Notes under the pieces: generated by a model
Seen by the model: the letters and a program-made list of their open reading frames with translations, nothing else
The model's database searches: none
What the model was told of the DNA's origin: nothing
Part shown: piece after piece, positions 1 through 5,629 of the stretch
Layout of the letters: every line of letters begins with the position of its first letter
Numbering within the stretch: the stretch's first letter is position 1
Translations under genes and position numbers: made by a program
NCBI GenBank assembly: GCA_003449495.1
Contig: DMHJ01000244.1
Location: forward strand, 1-5,802
Direction of reading: 5' to 3'
DNA length: 5,802 nucleotides
DNA from: Clostridiales bacterium UBA8153
GTDB taxonomy: Bacteria; Bacillota; Sulfobacillia; UBA8153

Positions 1-221
1 ACCCGGGCAAGTTCCTTGAGACAGGCGTACCCCCTGACGCCTGTGAGCGTCAGATCCAGTAGTTCAAGCGCGCGCTCGAATGCTCGTTGGCAATAGTCGG
101 CGTTGCCTTTCGCCCGCCAGTTCAGTGCCCGTTCTACTTCACTACCGATGTGCGCCATCTGCTCGACCAGGGGCAACTGCTGCCAGCGCCCGGCGGCGAG
201 TTCCTTGTGCTGAAGACTCAT
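1..221 (-). CDS. Conserved uncharacterised small protein, 3' end outside window
   Basis: Seventy-three codons are visible, starting MSLQHKELAAGRWQQL and continuing with the blocks IGSEVERALNW, KGN, AFERALELLDLTL and CLKELARV before the window edge. From memory this matches a widespread family of roughly 90-120 residue, helix-rich proteins of unknown function (typical pattern HKELAxGRW, EQMAxIGSEVERAxxW, AFERALELLDLT, RLKELxRxRE). I know no biochemical role. There is no signal peptide or membrane segment, so it is probably cytoplasmic. The ATG at 221 overlaps the stop of the upstream gene (ATGA, 218-221), which indicates translational coupling with the DUF5674-like gene. The reading frame is open and well conserved although its partner is broken. 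I also recall these two families as neighbours in other genomes, which would suggest a shared job; that is memory, not something shown here. Confidence 0.8.
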   Translation of the reverse strand, partial: MSLQHKELAAGRWQQLPLVEQMAHIGSEVERALNWRAKGNADYCQRAFERALELLDLTLTGVRGYACLKELAR

Positions 222-439
222 CTGACCACCTTCTCCGCAATGACCGCTGCGATTCTGTCTCGTATCTCTCTGTTATCTACCCCGCGGCTCCTGTTGCGCT
301 GAGACGTCGGAATGAAGCTCGGCATCAAGAGCGATGAGCCTCCTGTCGACATCAACCACTGCCTTGACCAGATCGCCAAACATCTCGGTCGCCATTGCGC
401 GGAGTTCCCCAAAGTGATCTTTTCGGCTACGACTTTCAC
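218..439 (-). pseudogene. DUF5674-like gene, frameshifted and internally deleted
   Basis: Three pieces in two frames line up with one small family that I recall as DUF5674 (about 100-120 residues, function unknown). Piece 1, from a GTG at 439, reads VKVVAEKITL. At the CCCC run 407-410 (GGGG on the coding strand) the match shifts frame and continues as GELRAMATEMFGDLVKAVVD and VDRRLIALDAELHSD; this frame closes at a TAA (273-275). The match then returns to the first frame as SQRNRSRGVDNREIRDRI and AAVIAEKVVR, with a TGA at 218-220. Family members I remember have about 40 residues between ELHAD and SQGNRSRGVDD (an EEALLLE-GS-LWGINLYP-type block). These are absent here, so the centre appears deleted near 295-305. 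The single-base slip could be a sequencing error, but the missing middle could not. The intact 3' end may still support coupled translation of the next gene. Confidence 0.7.
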
Positions 440-475
440 AATCTCACCGCCGGACAGGACTCTCACTCTACGCTA

Positions 476-504
476 TTTGTATCACGATGCCGGGCACCGG
501 TCGA
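476..504 (-). promoter_or_regulatory. Candidate promoter of the DUF5674-like gene pair
   Basis: On the minus strand TCGACC (499-504, 4/6 to the -35 consensus) is followed after 17 bp by TACAAA (476-481). A TG lies one base upstream of it, giving an extended -10. The predicted start near 469 would leave a leader of about 30 bases before the GTG at 439. Both hexamers are imperfect, so this is a plausible site only. Confidence 0.3.
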
Positions 505-603
505 GTACCACGCCGTATCATCCAAATCCTCGCCAAAGTCGCCTGAGTTCCCAGCCCTTTGCCACGATCGTCTGCGACCCGCGCACTCCACTGAGAGGTG
601 CGC

Positions 604-670
604 ATTCCGGCGAGAGCGATCACCTGGTCCGATCGAAGCCGATCGGTCATTCCGCCCAAATCGATTACTT
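604..670. repeat. IS21 subterminal direct repeats
   Basis: Two 22-bp units, 604-625 and 649-670, agree at 16 positions by hand alignment; both begin ATTCCG and carry CGAT at their positions 14-17. Between them is a CCGATCG duplication containing GATCG-AAGC-CGATC (631-644). IS21 elements generally carry several such repeats at their ends, thought to be transposase (IstA) binding sites. Reading on toward istB, the stretch GGTGATCGGAGCG (676-688) also resembles sequence I remember just beyond istB in related elements. Confidence 0.65.
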
Positions 671-707
671 GAGCAGGTGATCGGAGCGTAGCGACGCCGC
701 GTATCCT

Positions 708-1079
708 TCATGTCATGTCCGGACGGTTTGACGGGTTGGCCCTCATAACCTTCCGCATTGATTCCCCCTTCAGCAGGATCTTGTGGGCGCCGTGAACAAG
801 ACGGTCCAGGATCGCATCCGCCAGCGTAGGGTCCGCCATCGGCGCGTGCCAGGCATCGAGCGGAAGCTGGGAGGCCACAACGGTGGAGCGCCCTGGACTG
901 CGGTCATCAACCAGTTCGAAGACGCCCCGGCAGTTCCTCGCCAATCGCGTTGTGATGCCTCAGTTGTCCAGGATCAGGAGCTTGGTGCCGGCCAACTTGG
1001 CAAGAAACCTGGCGCAGGAGCCGTCGGTCTGGGCGAGTGCCAGGTCCTGCAATCTGAGTTCCACGGATGGCCCAGTTAC
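708..1079 (-). pseudogene. istB: IstB-like transposition ATPase, degenerate
   Basis: IstB is the AAA+ helper ATPase of IS21 transposition, which assists the IstA transposase in target selection. The C-terminal part is unmistakable: [52 protein letters not shown], with a natural TGA at 708-710. Upstream in the same frame are LRLQDLALAQTDGS and FLAKLAGTKLLILDN, which is the Walker B region. There the family's LLILDDWG reads LILDN-stop-G: the Trp codon is TGA (960-962). Further upstream VTGPS (1065-1079) looks like the start of the Walker A block fused directly to VELRLQDL, so about 30 residues including the P-loop GVGKS are missing. Intact IstB is about 250 residues. With no P-loop and an internal stop, the gene is dead. 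Confidence 0.85.
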
Positions 1080-1091
1080 CCCAACTCCTTG

Positions 1092-1276
1092 TCAGGCGCG
1101 CTTTGTATCAGGTTTGAATATTGCGGGTAAGGAGGAATTCCGGGGGGGCAGAAGAAATCGACCACGAGTGCTTGCCAGGACGGACAGAACAGGTACCCTG
1201 CGTCAGGCTCTTTCGCTTTTGCGATGCAGCGCTGTAGTGCTGATCGCGCACGGACTATCTGGCAGGGAGCGCCAAA
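1092..1276. other. Gap between IS remnant and GNAT gene, no gene recognised
   Basis: I recognise no protein family on either strand. The best promoter-like pair for the gene at 1277 is TTGCCA (1172-1177), 16 bp, TACCCT (1194-1199), which has a weak -10. A good Shine-Dalgarno-like AAGGAGG around 1129-1135 has no start codon at a usable distance. The stretch could be leftover IS or older decayed sequence. Confidence 0.5.
1264..1269 (+). promoter_or_regulatory. Ribosome binding site deciding the GTG start at 1277
   Basis: AGGGAG lies 7 bases before the GTG at 1277. The in-frame ATG at 1325 has only G-rich sequence almost touching it, so the GTG is the better-supported start. Protein similarity begins only near residue 22 and does not decide between them. 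Confidence 0.55.
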
Positions 1277-2131
1277 GTGAACGAACGGCAGGCAACTCCT
1301 CAGAGTGATCTATCATGGCGGGGCATGGAGCCATCGAACCTGCTCGAAGTTTGCTCTTGTGGGCATGGTGACGACCATGACCCCATCCTGGTCGAGAGCC
1401 GGCGCCGTTACCTGGAGACTCGGAGAGAAGCCGGACTTGAAGTTGTGGTGGCCCATCTGGGTGACAGACCCCTTGGCTTTGCCCAGACTGTGCCCATACA
1501 GATGGTGGCCAGGGACGTCCAAGGCGAGGGTGGTGTCTTCCTGCACTGTGTAAACGTGTTCGAGCAAGGCCGAGGAGTCGGCCGGGCTCTGATTGGGGAA
1601 GTCCTCAGACGAGCCGAGGGGAAGGGCCAAGGCGTGGTCGTGGATGCCTGTGCAGACGTCTGGGGGTTCATGCCCGAGGAGTTCTTCTCGCGGCTGGGGT
1701 TCAGCACCGCGCAGGCCAGGGGTCGACGCAGGCTCATGTACCTGGGACTCCCGGCAGGGACATGTCTACCGCAGTACCTTGAGCCCCGGTACGAACCACC
1801 GCGTCCAGCCGATGAGCAGGTCGGGGCCGAAGTCGTGGTAGACGTGTTCTTCACCCCCCTGTGTACCGGCTTGGTCTCTGAGGAAGCTGCCGTCATGAGA
1901 AAGGCGGCCGAGGCTTACGGGAACCGAGTTTCCGTTCGAGAATGGAATGCCGGCGACCCGGAAGTGCGGAAACGTTTTGGCATTGCTCGAGCCATATTCG
2001 TCAACGGAGTCATGCGGCCCAACGACGATACCATCAGCCTGGAGGAAGCTGCTGGCCTCGTAGCTGGCGCACTCAACAGGCCGATTCCAGATCAAGCCGT
2101 CTGGGACGATTCTATCTCTCGGCTCTTCTAG
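1277..2131 (+). CDS. GNAT acetyltransferase fused to thioredoxin-like domain (YoaP-like)
   Basis: The 284-residue protein has two parts. Residues about 22-157 form a GNAT fold: the acetyl-CoA loop is QGRGVGRAL (97-105, the Q/R-x-x-G-x-G motif), preceded by the strand VFLHCVNV and followed by FFSRLGF (136-142), the usual GNAT motif B region. Residues about 184-266 (VVVDVFFTPLCTGLVSEE, then RAIFVNGVMRPNDD) look like a thioredoxin-type fold with one Cys (C196) instead of CxxC, so dithiol redox chemistry is unlikely. This order, and the CSCGHGDDHD segment (26-35) at the place where YoaP of Bacillus has its ICCAI block, match YoaP-like proteins. It presumably transfers an acetyl group from acetyl-CoA in the cytoplasm; the substrate is unknown. 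It is followed after 118 bases by purN on the same strand. ATG 1325 is an alternative start, giving 268 residues. Confidence 0.85.
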   Translation: MNERQATPQSDLSWRGMEPSNLLEVCSCGHGDDHDPILVESRRRYLETRREAGLEVVVAHLGDRPLGFAQTVPIQMVARDVQGEGGVFLHCVNVFEQGRGVGRALIGEVLRRAEGKGQGVVVDACADVWGFMPEEFFSRLGFSTAQARGRRRLMYLGLPAGTCLPQYLEPRYEPPRPADEQVGAEVVVDVFFTPLCTGLVSEEAAVMRKAAEAYGNRVSVREWNAGDPEVRKRFGIARAIFVNGVMRPNDDTISLEEAAGLVAGALNRPIPDQAVWDDSISRLF

Positions 2132-2141
2132 CAGTGAGACA

Positions 2142-2212
2142 GGCTAACCGGCCGTTCAACCGGACGCCGTCCAAAGCGTCAGCGGGTCTGCAACGGCCGG
2201 AGCAGGTTAGCC
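2142..2212 (+). repeat. Inverted repeat in the GNAT-purN intergenic gap
   Basis: GGCTAACC (2142-2149) is perfectly complementary to GGTTAGCC (2205-2212). Just inside, GGCCG (2150-2154) pairs with CGGCC (2194-2198), leaving a 6-base bulge on the right side. The loop contains further small pairings, such as GACGC with GCGTC. As RNA this gives a 13-bp interrupted stem ending 37 bases before the purN ATG. There is no U run after it, so it is not a typical intrinsic terminator. It matches no riboswitch class I know. Confidence 0.55.
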
Positions 2213-2249
2213 GCATCCCGTTGGAGCGACTCAGAAAGCAGGTGAGCGG

Positions 2250-2873
2250 ATGAAGATCGCTGTGTTCGGCTCACATGAAGGGACCACTCTTCAAGCGATC
2301 ATCGACGCTTGTGCTGCGGGAAGGGTCTCGGCTAGAGTTTGTGTTGTCATCAGCAACAACAAGGATTCTGGAGTGTTAAGGCGAGCTCGAGCCGCAGACG
2401 TTCCTGCGTACCACCTGTCGAGTCAAACTCACCCTGAGCCATCTGATTTGGATGAGGCCATCTGTCATGTGCTGGTTGAACACAGAGCGGATCTTGTGGT
2501 GCTGGCCGGCTATATGAGGCTTCTCGGGGAGAGGACCCTTCGCCGCTTTGAGGGACGCGTTCTGAACACCCACCCCGCCCTGTTGCCGAAGTTTGGGGGA
2601 AAAGGGATGTACGGTTCTCGCGTTCACGAGGCTGTGGTGGCAGCACGTGAACCGAGGTCAGGGGCCACGGTGCATGTCGTTACTTCGGAATATGATGCGG
2701 GCCCAATCGTTGCTCAAAGCGAAATACCTGTGCTTGACGCCGATACCCCCGAAACCTTGGCGGCGCGAGTGCAGCGAGAGGAGCAATCCTTGTTACTCAG
2801 AATTCTAACTGAGATTGCAGTGGGGGAGATCCGTCTTCCGTTTGAGCGTGATGGTCATAGAAGCCGCGCGTGA
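2250..2873 (+). CDS. purN: Phosphoribosylglycinamide formyltransferase (PurN-type)
   Basis: This 207-residue protein has the normal length for PurN, which transfers a formyl group from 10-formyltetrahydrofolate to GAR in the third step of purine synthesis. The catalytic triad is present: N106 and H108 in LNTHPALLPKF, and D149 in SEYDAGP (E. coli N106, H108, D144). Other family blocks are ISNNKDSGVLRRA (34-46), VVLAGYMRLLG (83-93), GKGMYGSRVHEAV (117-129) and AARVQREEQ (171-179). The N-terminal substrate loop reads GSHEGTTLQAI rather than the usual SGxGSNLQAI; the GKGMYG loop is a variant I recall from several non-enterobacterial PurN proteins. The ATG follows AGGTGA by 4 bases. No other purine gene is visible, so this copy stands apart from a pur operon here. 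An acceptor other than GAR cannot be excluded. Confidence 0.88.
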   Translation: MKIAVFGSHEGTTLQAIIDACAAGRVSARVCVVISNNKDSGVLRRARAADVPAYHLSSQTHPEPSDLDEAICHVLVEHRADLVVLAGYMRLLGERTLRRFEGRVLNTHPALLPKFGGKGMYGSRVHEAVVAAREPRSGATVHVVTSEYDAGPIVAQSEIPVLDADTPETLAARVQREEQSLLLRILTEIAVGEIRLPFERDGHRSRA

Positions 2874-2904
2874 CTTACCTGGCCCGGTCTGCTTCAAACC
2901 CCCC

Positions 2905-3771
2905 TCAAAAAAGGCCGGCTGAGCCCATTCGGCGGGTGCGGAGAACCGCCCACTCAAACATCCTTGCCCCTGCAATCAAGAGGAACGCAGCCCAGAGCAC
3001 GCTTCCGATAACCTCCTGACCGGGGGGCATCAGGAGAGGGCTACCCAGGGCAAAGTGCCGAAAAAGGTTAAGAGGAAAGGTCATGGGGCTGGCCATGGAC
3101 AGGATCTTGATGCCAGGAGGGTACACCTCCGGGCTGTACACGGGACCAGCAAGGAGGGCGACAAGGCTGATAGTCATGAAGGTATAGTCCATTCGACGAC
3201 TCAGAAGCGTAATGCCACCCAGGACTACCCCCATACCCCACATGGTTGTGAGCAGAAGGGCAATAGCGGTGGCGACCCCCAACCACGAGACCACGGGCAT
3301 TCCCATGCCGAGACCCAAACCGGCAATAGCTACCACGGCAAGGCCCAGAATGGTTCCCAGCAGTTCCCGGCAGAGACTCCCCAGACCATGCCCGGTAAAC
3401 AGGGCTCCACGAGACACAGGTAACGTGAGGAGTTGCTCCAGCCCCCCTTCTCTTACCGCTGAGTAGACAAATGTGCTGCCGGCGATGGCAACATTCTGCC
3501 CCAGAATCCAGATGAAGAACGAGAGGGCTGCGGAGAATAGCCGGGGGTCGCGCTGGGGGCTTTCTGGCGCATGCCAGGCAAGCAACATGAACGGCAACAG
3601 GGCCACCAATGGCCTGAGCCCAAGGGACACGGTGTCCCAGGTGCGTCGCCGAGCCACGAGGAGTTCCTTGCGGACGCATGCGCCGAGCACCAACAAGGTC
3701 CTATTGGTCGGACTGCGATGTTGCCCGGCTCCGGGAAGCGGGCCCAAGCTAGAATTGGTGGAGGCTGCCAC
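2905..3771 (-). CDS. ABC-2 type exporter permease (second subunit)
   Basis: This is a 288-residue membrane protein from a GTG at 3771. After a hydrophilic N-terminus containing LVLGACVRKELLVARRRTW, typical of ABC-2 permeases just before the first membrane helix, there are about six hydrophobic segments: roughly residues 47-66, 84-104, 132-156, 160-183, 191-208 and 255-274. The hydrophilic VREGGLEQLLTLPVSRG (about 107-123), after the second segment, is the usual ABC-2 coupling region with E-x-L-L-x-x-P. The frame stays open upstream to 3927, but that part overlaps the preceding permease deeply and reads as non-natural sequence. The GTG has GGGAGG 9 bases upstream and overlaps the upstream stop by 23 bp, so it is the chosen start. 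It presumably pairs with the 3749-4558 product in a heterodimeric channel in the cytoplasmic membrane, powered by the ATPase at 4555. The operon ends here with no clear terminator. Confidence 0.85.
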   Translation of the reverse strand: MAASTNSSLGPLPGAGQHRSPTNRTLLVLGACVRKELLVARRRTWDTVSLGLRPLVALLPFMLLAWHAPESPQRDPRLFSAALSFFIWILGQNVAIAGSTFVYSAVREGGLEQLLTLPVSRGALFTGHGLGSLCRELLGTILGLAVVAIAGLGLGMGMPVVSWLGVATAIALLLTTMWGMGVVLGGITLLSRRMDYTFMTISLVALLAGPVYSPEVYPPGIKILSMASPMTFPLNLFRHFALGSPLLMPPGQEVIGSVLWAAFLLIAGARMFEWAVLRTRRMGSAGLF

Positions 3772-4558
3772 GTTGACGAACCTCCCGGTGAACGAGACGT
3801 AGGACCGCGATGCCCAATCCCAAAAACAAGGAGCCCAGAAGCAACAGCAGTCCCAGGTTGGGCAGGATCGTTGAGAAGCTGGGCGCGTGGAGAACGGATA
3901 TTCGGAAGGTGCTGATGGCGGGAGCAAGCGGAATGATTGCGGCCAAACTGGTAAGAAGACGACCCCCTTCTCGCAAGGGGAAAGTGGCGCCAGACACTAC
4001 AAAACCGAAATCAACCAGAAGACTGACTGGGTTACGAGGCTGTTTCAGGAAAAGGGTTGCGGCAGCTAACGTCAAGCTAATACCCCAGCCGAGGACATAA
4101 GAGAGCAGCAGCGTCAGCGCAACAGCGCTCCAGTTTGGCGCGATGACTGGACGCAGGAAGAACCCGGCTAGCCCTCCGGTCAGACAGAGGGTAGCGAAGT
4201 GGAGAGAGGTAGAAGCGAAACTTGCTCCGAGCAGCCAAGCTGGCGCAGAGGCAGGCGTGGAGAAAAGGAGTTCGATAGAGCCGCCGCTCATTTCACGGCT
4301 GAGCACCAAGGTTGCCTCCCAGATTGAGTTGTGTAGCCAACTCCACATGAGGGTTCCGAAGAAAATAAACGCTTGATAATCAGGGGTACCCCCAAAAGCT
4401 ATCCCGGCAAAATAGAACGGAACAACGAACTGAACTGGCGCCCAGAAGAATGCCTGCCAGAATATGCTCCGGTATCGTACAAGCTCACGCCATGACCGGG
4501 TGCAACTGGCCATGAAGACGATACAGGCTGTGGGGCGAGAGTGAACCGTAACGCTCAT
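3749..4558 (-). CDS. ABC-2 type exporter permease (first subunit)
   Basis: This is a 269-residue membrane protein. A cytoplasmic N-terminus with the amphipathic stretch SWRELVRYRSIFWQAFFW (22-39) is followed by about six membrane segments: roughly residues 42-57, 60-79, 110-134, 146-168, 200-222 and 232-254. The connecting stretch REMSGGSIELLFSTPAS (87-103) carries the ABC-2 E-x-L-x-x-x-P element that contacts the ATPase. The sequence differs clearly from the second permease, so the transporter is probably a heterodimer of membrane subunits, as in many antibiotic or lipid exporters. Its ATG (4556-4558) shares an ATGA with the stop of the ATPase gene (4 bp overlap), with AGAAGG 7 bases upstream. 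The substrate cannot be read from the sequence. Confidence 0.87.
   Translation of the reverse strand: MSVTVHSRPTACIVFMASCTRSWRELVRYRSIFWQAFFWAPVQFVVPFYFAGIAFGGTPDYQAFIFFGTLMWSWLHNSIWEATLVLSREMSGGSIELLFSTPASAPAWLLGASFASTSLHFATLCLTGGLAGFFLRPVIAPNWSAVALTLLLSYVLGWGISLTLAAATLFLKQPRNPVSLLVDFGFVVSGATFPLREGGRLLTSLAAIIPLAPAISTFRISVLHAPSFSTILPNLGLLLLLGSLFLGLGIAVLRLVHREVRQRGSLHQF
3781..3786 (-). promoter_or_regulatory. Ribosome binding site setting the GTG start at 3771
   Basis: GGGAGG on the minus strand, 9 bases before the GTG, lies inside the last codons of the upstream permease gene. It is the only strong Shine-Dalgarno near the expected start and rules out the much longer open frame beginning at 3927. 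Confidence 0.7.
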
Positions 4559-5532
4559 TGCTGCGCCTTCTTGGCGCTCGTATAGTGTATGAAAATGTCA
4601 TCCAGGTTCGGCTTCCTCAGGTTGAGTTCCTCAAGCGTAGCTGGACTACCGGTGTCGGTAAGCCGAACTCGGATGGTAGCGGCAACTCGCTCCAGATCCT
4701 GGTCTGCGCTGAAGCGGGCCGTGACGGCGCCGACGCCATGCGGCTGGAGTGACAAGTGGGGGAAGATGCCGAGAGCTGCGTCCAGGCCCGAGGTATCCCC
4801 TGAAAACTTGGCTTCAGCGAGAGTTGGGCCATAAAGTGCTCTTACTTGGGAGGGCGTGCCATAGGCGACGAGTTTGCCCTGACCGATCATTGCCACGTTA
4901 TTGGCGATGTCCTCGGCTTCAGACATGTTGTGCGTCGCCACAACGACGGCTGAACCGTCCCTGGCGAACTGCTTGATGTGGTATCGTAAGTCCGACGCCG
5001 TGACAGGGTCGAGTCCAGCCGTGGGCTCGTCCAGCAGCAACAGCCTGGGGGTATGCAGGAGAGCAACGCAGATCATGAGGCGCTGCATCATGCCACCGGA
5101 GAAGGTCTCCACGCGTTCGCCTGCTTGCCGTTCCAGTCCCATGAGGGGCAAGAGTTCGGCTGCTCTTCTTCGACACTCTTTTGCCGACATGCCGTGAAGA
5201 GCAGCGAAGAACTCGATGTTTTCCAATGCGGTAAGCTTCCAGTACAGAGCACGGCGGTTCACAAGCTGGACTCCAACCGTACGCCGTACTTCGGCATCCT
5301 CCCGGTTCACATCGAAGCCGTTCACGACAAGTGTCCCCGAGGTCGGCGTAACCAGGGTGCTACACATCTTGATAAAAGTCGTCTTGCCTGCCCCATTAGG
5401 GCCGATGAGTGCGAAGACCTGTCCGTACGCTATGGACATGGTCAGGCAATCGACGGCTAAAATCCTGGTTCCGTCCCGGCGTGGGTACTCCCGTACCAAC
5501 TTGACGGCGCGAACCGCCACATCAGTTGCCAT
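4555..5532 (-). CDS. ABC exporter ATP-binding protein (DrrA/CcmA type)
   Basis: The 325-residue ATPase has all main nucleotide-binding motifs: Walker A GPNGAGKTT (44-52), signature FSGGMMQRL (144-152), Walker B LLLLDEP (164-170), D-loop GLDP (173-176) and switch His H201 in ATHNMSEAE. The Q-loop position, two residues before ALYWKLTALEN, holds Asn (N92) rather than Gln, though a Gln lies three residues earlier (Q89). Residues about 235-325 form the extra C-terminal domain seen in DrrA-like ATPases, ending with NLDDIFIHYTS, the counterpart of the usual P-x-LEDVF-x-x-x-T motif. The protein is cytoplasmic and binds the two permeases encoded downstream. DrrA-type systems export drugs, lipids or polysaccharides; no substrate is indicated. 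The ATG at 5532 has AGAAGGGG 11 bases upstream, a long spacing, so initiation may be weak or regulated. It is preceded by a leader ORF. Confidence 0.92.
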   Translation of the reverse strand: MATDVAVRAVKLVREYPRRDGTRILAVDCLTMSIAYGQVFALIGPNGAGKTTFIKMCSTLVTPTSGTLVVNGFDVNREDAEVRRTVGVQLVNRRALYWKLTALENIEFFAALHGMSAKECRRRAAELLPLMGLERQAGERVETFSGGMMQRLMICVALLHTPRLLLLDEPTAGLDPVTASDLRYHIKQFARDGSAVVVATHNMSEAEDIANNVAMIGQGKLVAYGTPSQVRALYGPTLAEAKFSGDTSGLDAALGIFPHLSLQPHGVGAVTARFSADQDLERVAATIRVRLTDTGSPATLEELNLRKPNLDDIFIHYTSAKKAQQ

Positions 5533-5575
5533 CAGGCGCCGTGCCCCTTCTCAAGCAAACTTAGACCCCATGCAG

Positions 5576-5629
5576 TTAACAGCGACCTTGGGACTCTGGC
5601 TTCGGTGAGGCTATCATACGGATCGGCAT
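5576..5629 (-). CDS. Candidate 17-residue leader peptide of the ABC operon
   Basis: The short frame reads MPIRMIASPKPESQGRC and ends in TAA. Its ATG follows GGAGGGG (5633-5639) at about 5 bases, a better ribosome binding site than that of the ATPase gene. It starts only about 15 bases after the predicted transcript start and ends 43 bases before the ATPase ATG. This matches the geometry of regulatory leader peptides upstream of drug-efflux and ribosome-protection genes, where ribosome stalling controls the downstream gene. The sequence matches no leader I know. Inside it GUCCC (5590-5594) could pair either with UGGGG (5566-5570) or with GGGGC at the ATPase ribosome binding site (5543-5547), which offers a simple switch. 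Translation and regulation are both inferred. The frame could also be a chance ORF. Confidence 0.45.
   Translation of the reverse strand: MPIRMIASPKPESQGRC

Larger units (their letters stand above)
599..1091 (-). mobile_element. IS21-family insertion sequence remnant (right end with decayed istB)
   Basis: The segment combines a degenerate istB on the minus strand with the array of subterminal repeats typical of IS21-family ends. The outer end begins TGCGCATTCCGGCGA at 599, reading inward. IS21 elements are about 2-2.5 kb with istA before istB. Here istA, the left end and much of istB are missing, so only about the last 0.5 kb survives. The inner boundary is unclear; recognisable IstB similarity fades by about 1079-1091. 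No target-site duplication can be assigned because the left end is gone. The element cannot move by itself. Confidence 0.75.

Noticed and set aside
312..691. Plus-strand open frames of 122 and 98 codons
   Set aside because: They run antisense to the DUF5674-like pseudogene and the IS end and show no family features.
1129..1135. Strong Shine-Dalgarno-like AAGGAGG
   Set aside because: No start codon lies within a usable distance, so it is probably coincidental or left from decayed sequence.
1172..1199. Promoter for the GNAT gene
   Set aside because: TTGCCA is good, but the -10 (TACCCT) matches at only three positions and the spacer is 16 bp; too weak to list as a feature.
783..1308. Plus-strand open frames of 115 and 141 codons
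   Set aside because: Over most of their length they lie opposite the istB remnant, whose minus-strand translation is clearly IstB-like; they show no recognisable domain.
1408..1896. Minus-strand open frame of 162 codons within the GNAT gene
   Set aside because: It is an antisense shadow of a GC-rich gene, rich in Ser, Pro, Arg and Thr, with no motif.
2874..2935. Intrinsic terminator between convergent purN and permease genes
   Set aside because: There is a six-T run at the end of the permease gene and a weak GGCC pairing, but no compact GC-rich hairpin immediately before a U run in either direction.
3772..3927. Upstream extension of the second permease to an ATG at 3927
   Set aside because: It would overlap the first permease gene by about 180 bp, the added residues read as out-of-frame shadow, and a GTG with GGGAGG at 9 bases lies exactly where the family's N-terminus should begin.
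5551..5571. Second leader ORF (MGSKFA) before the ATPase gene
   Set aside because: No ribosome binding site precedes its ATG and six codons easily occur by chance.
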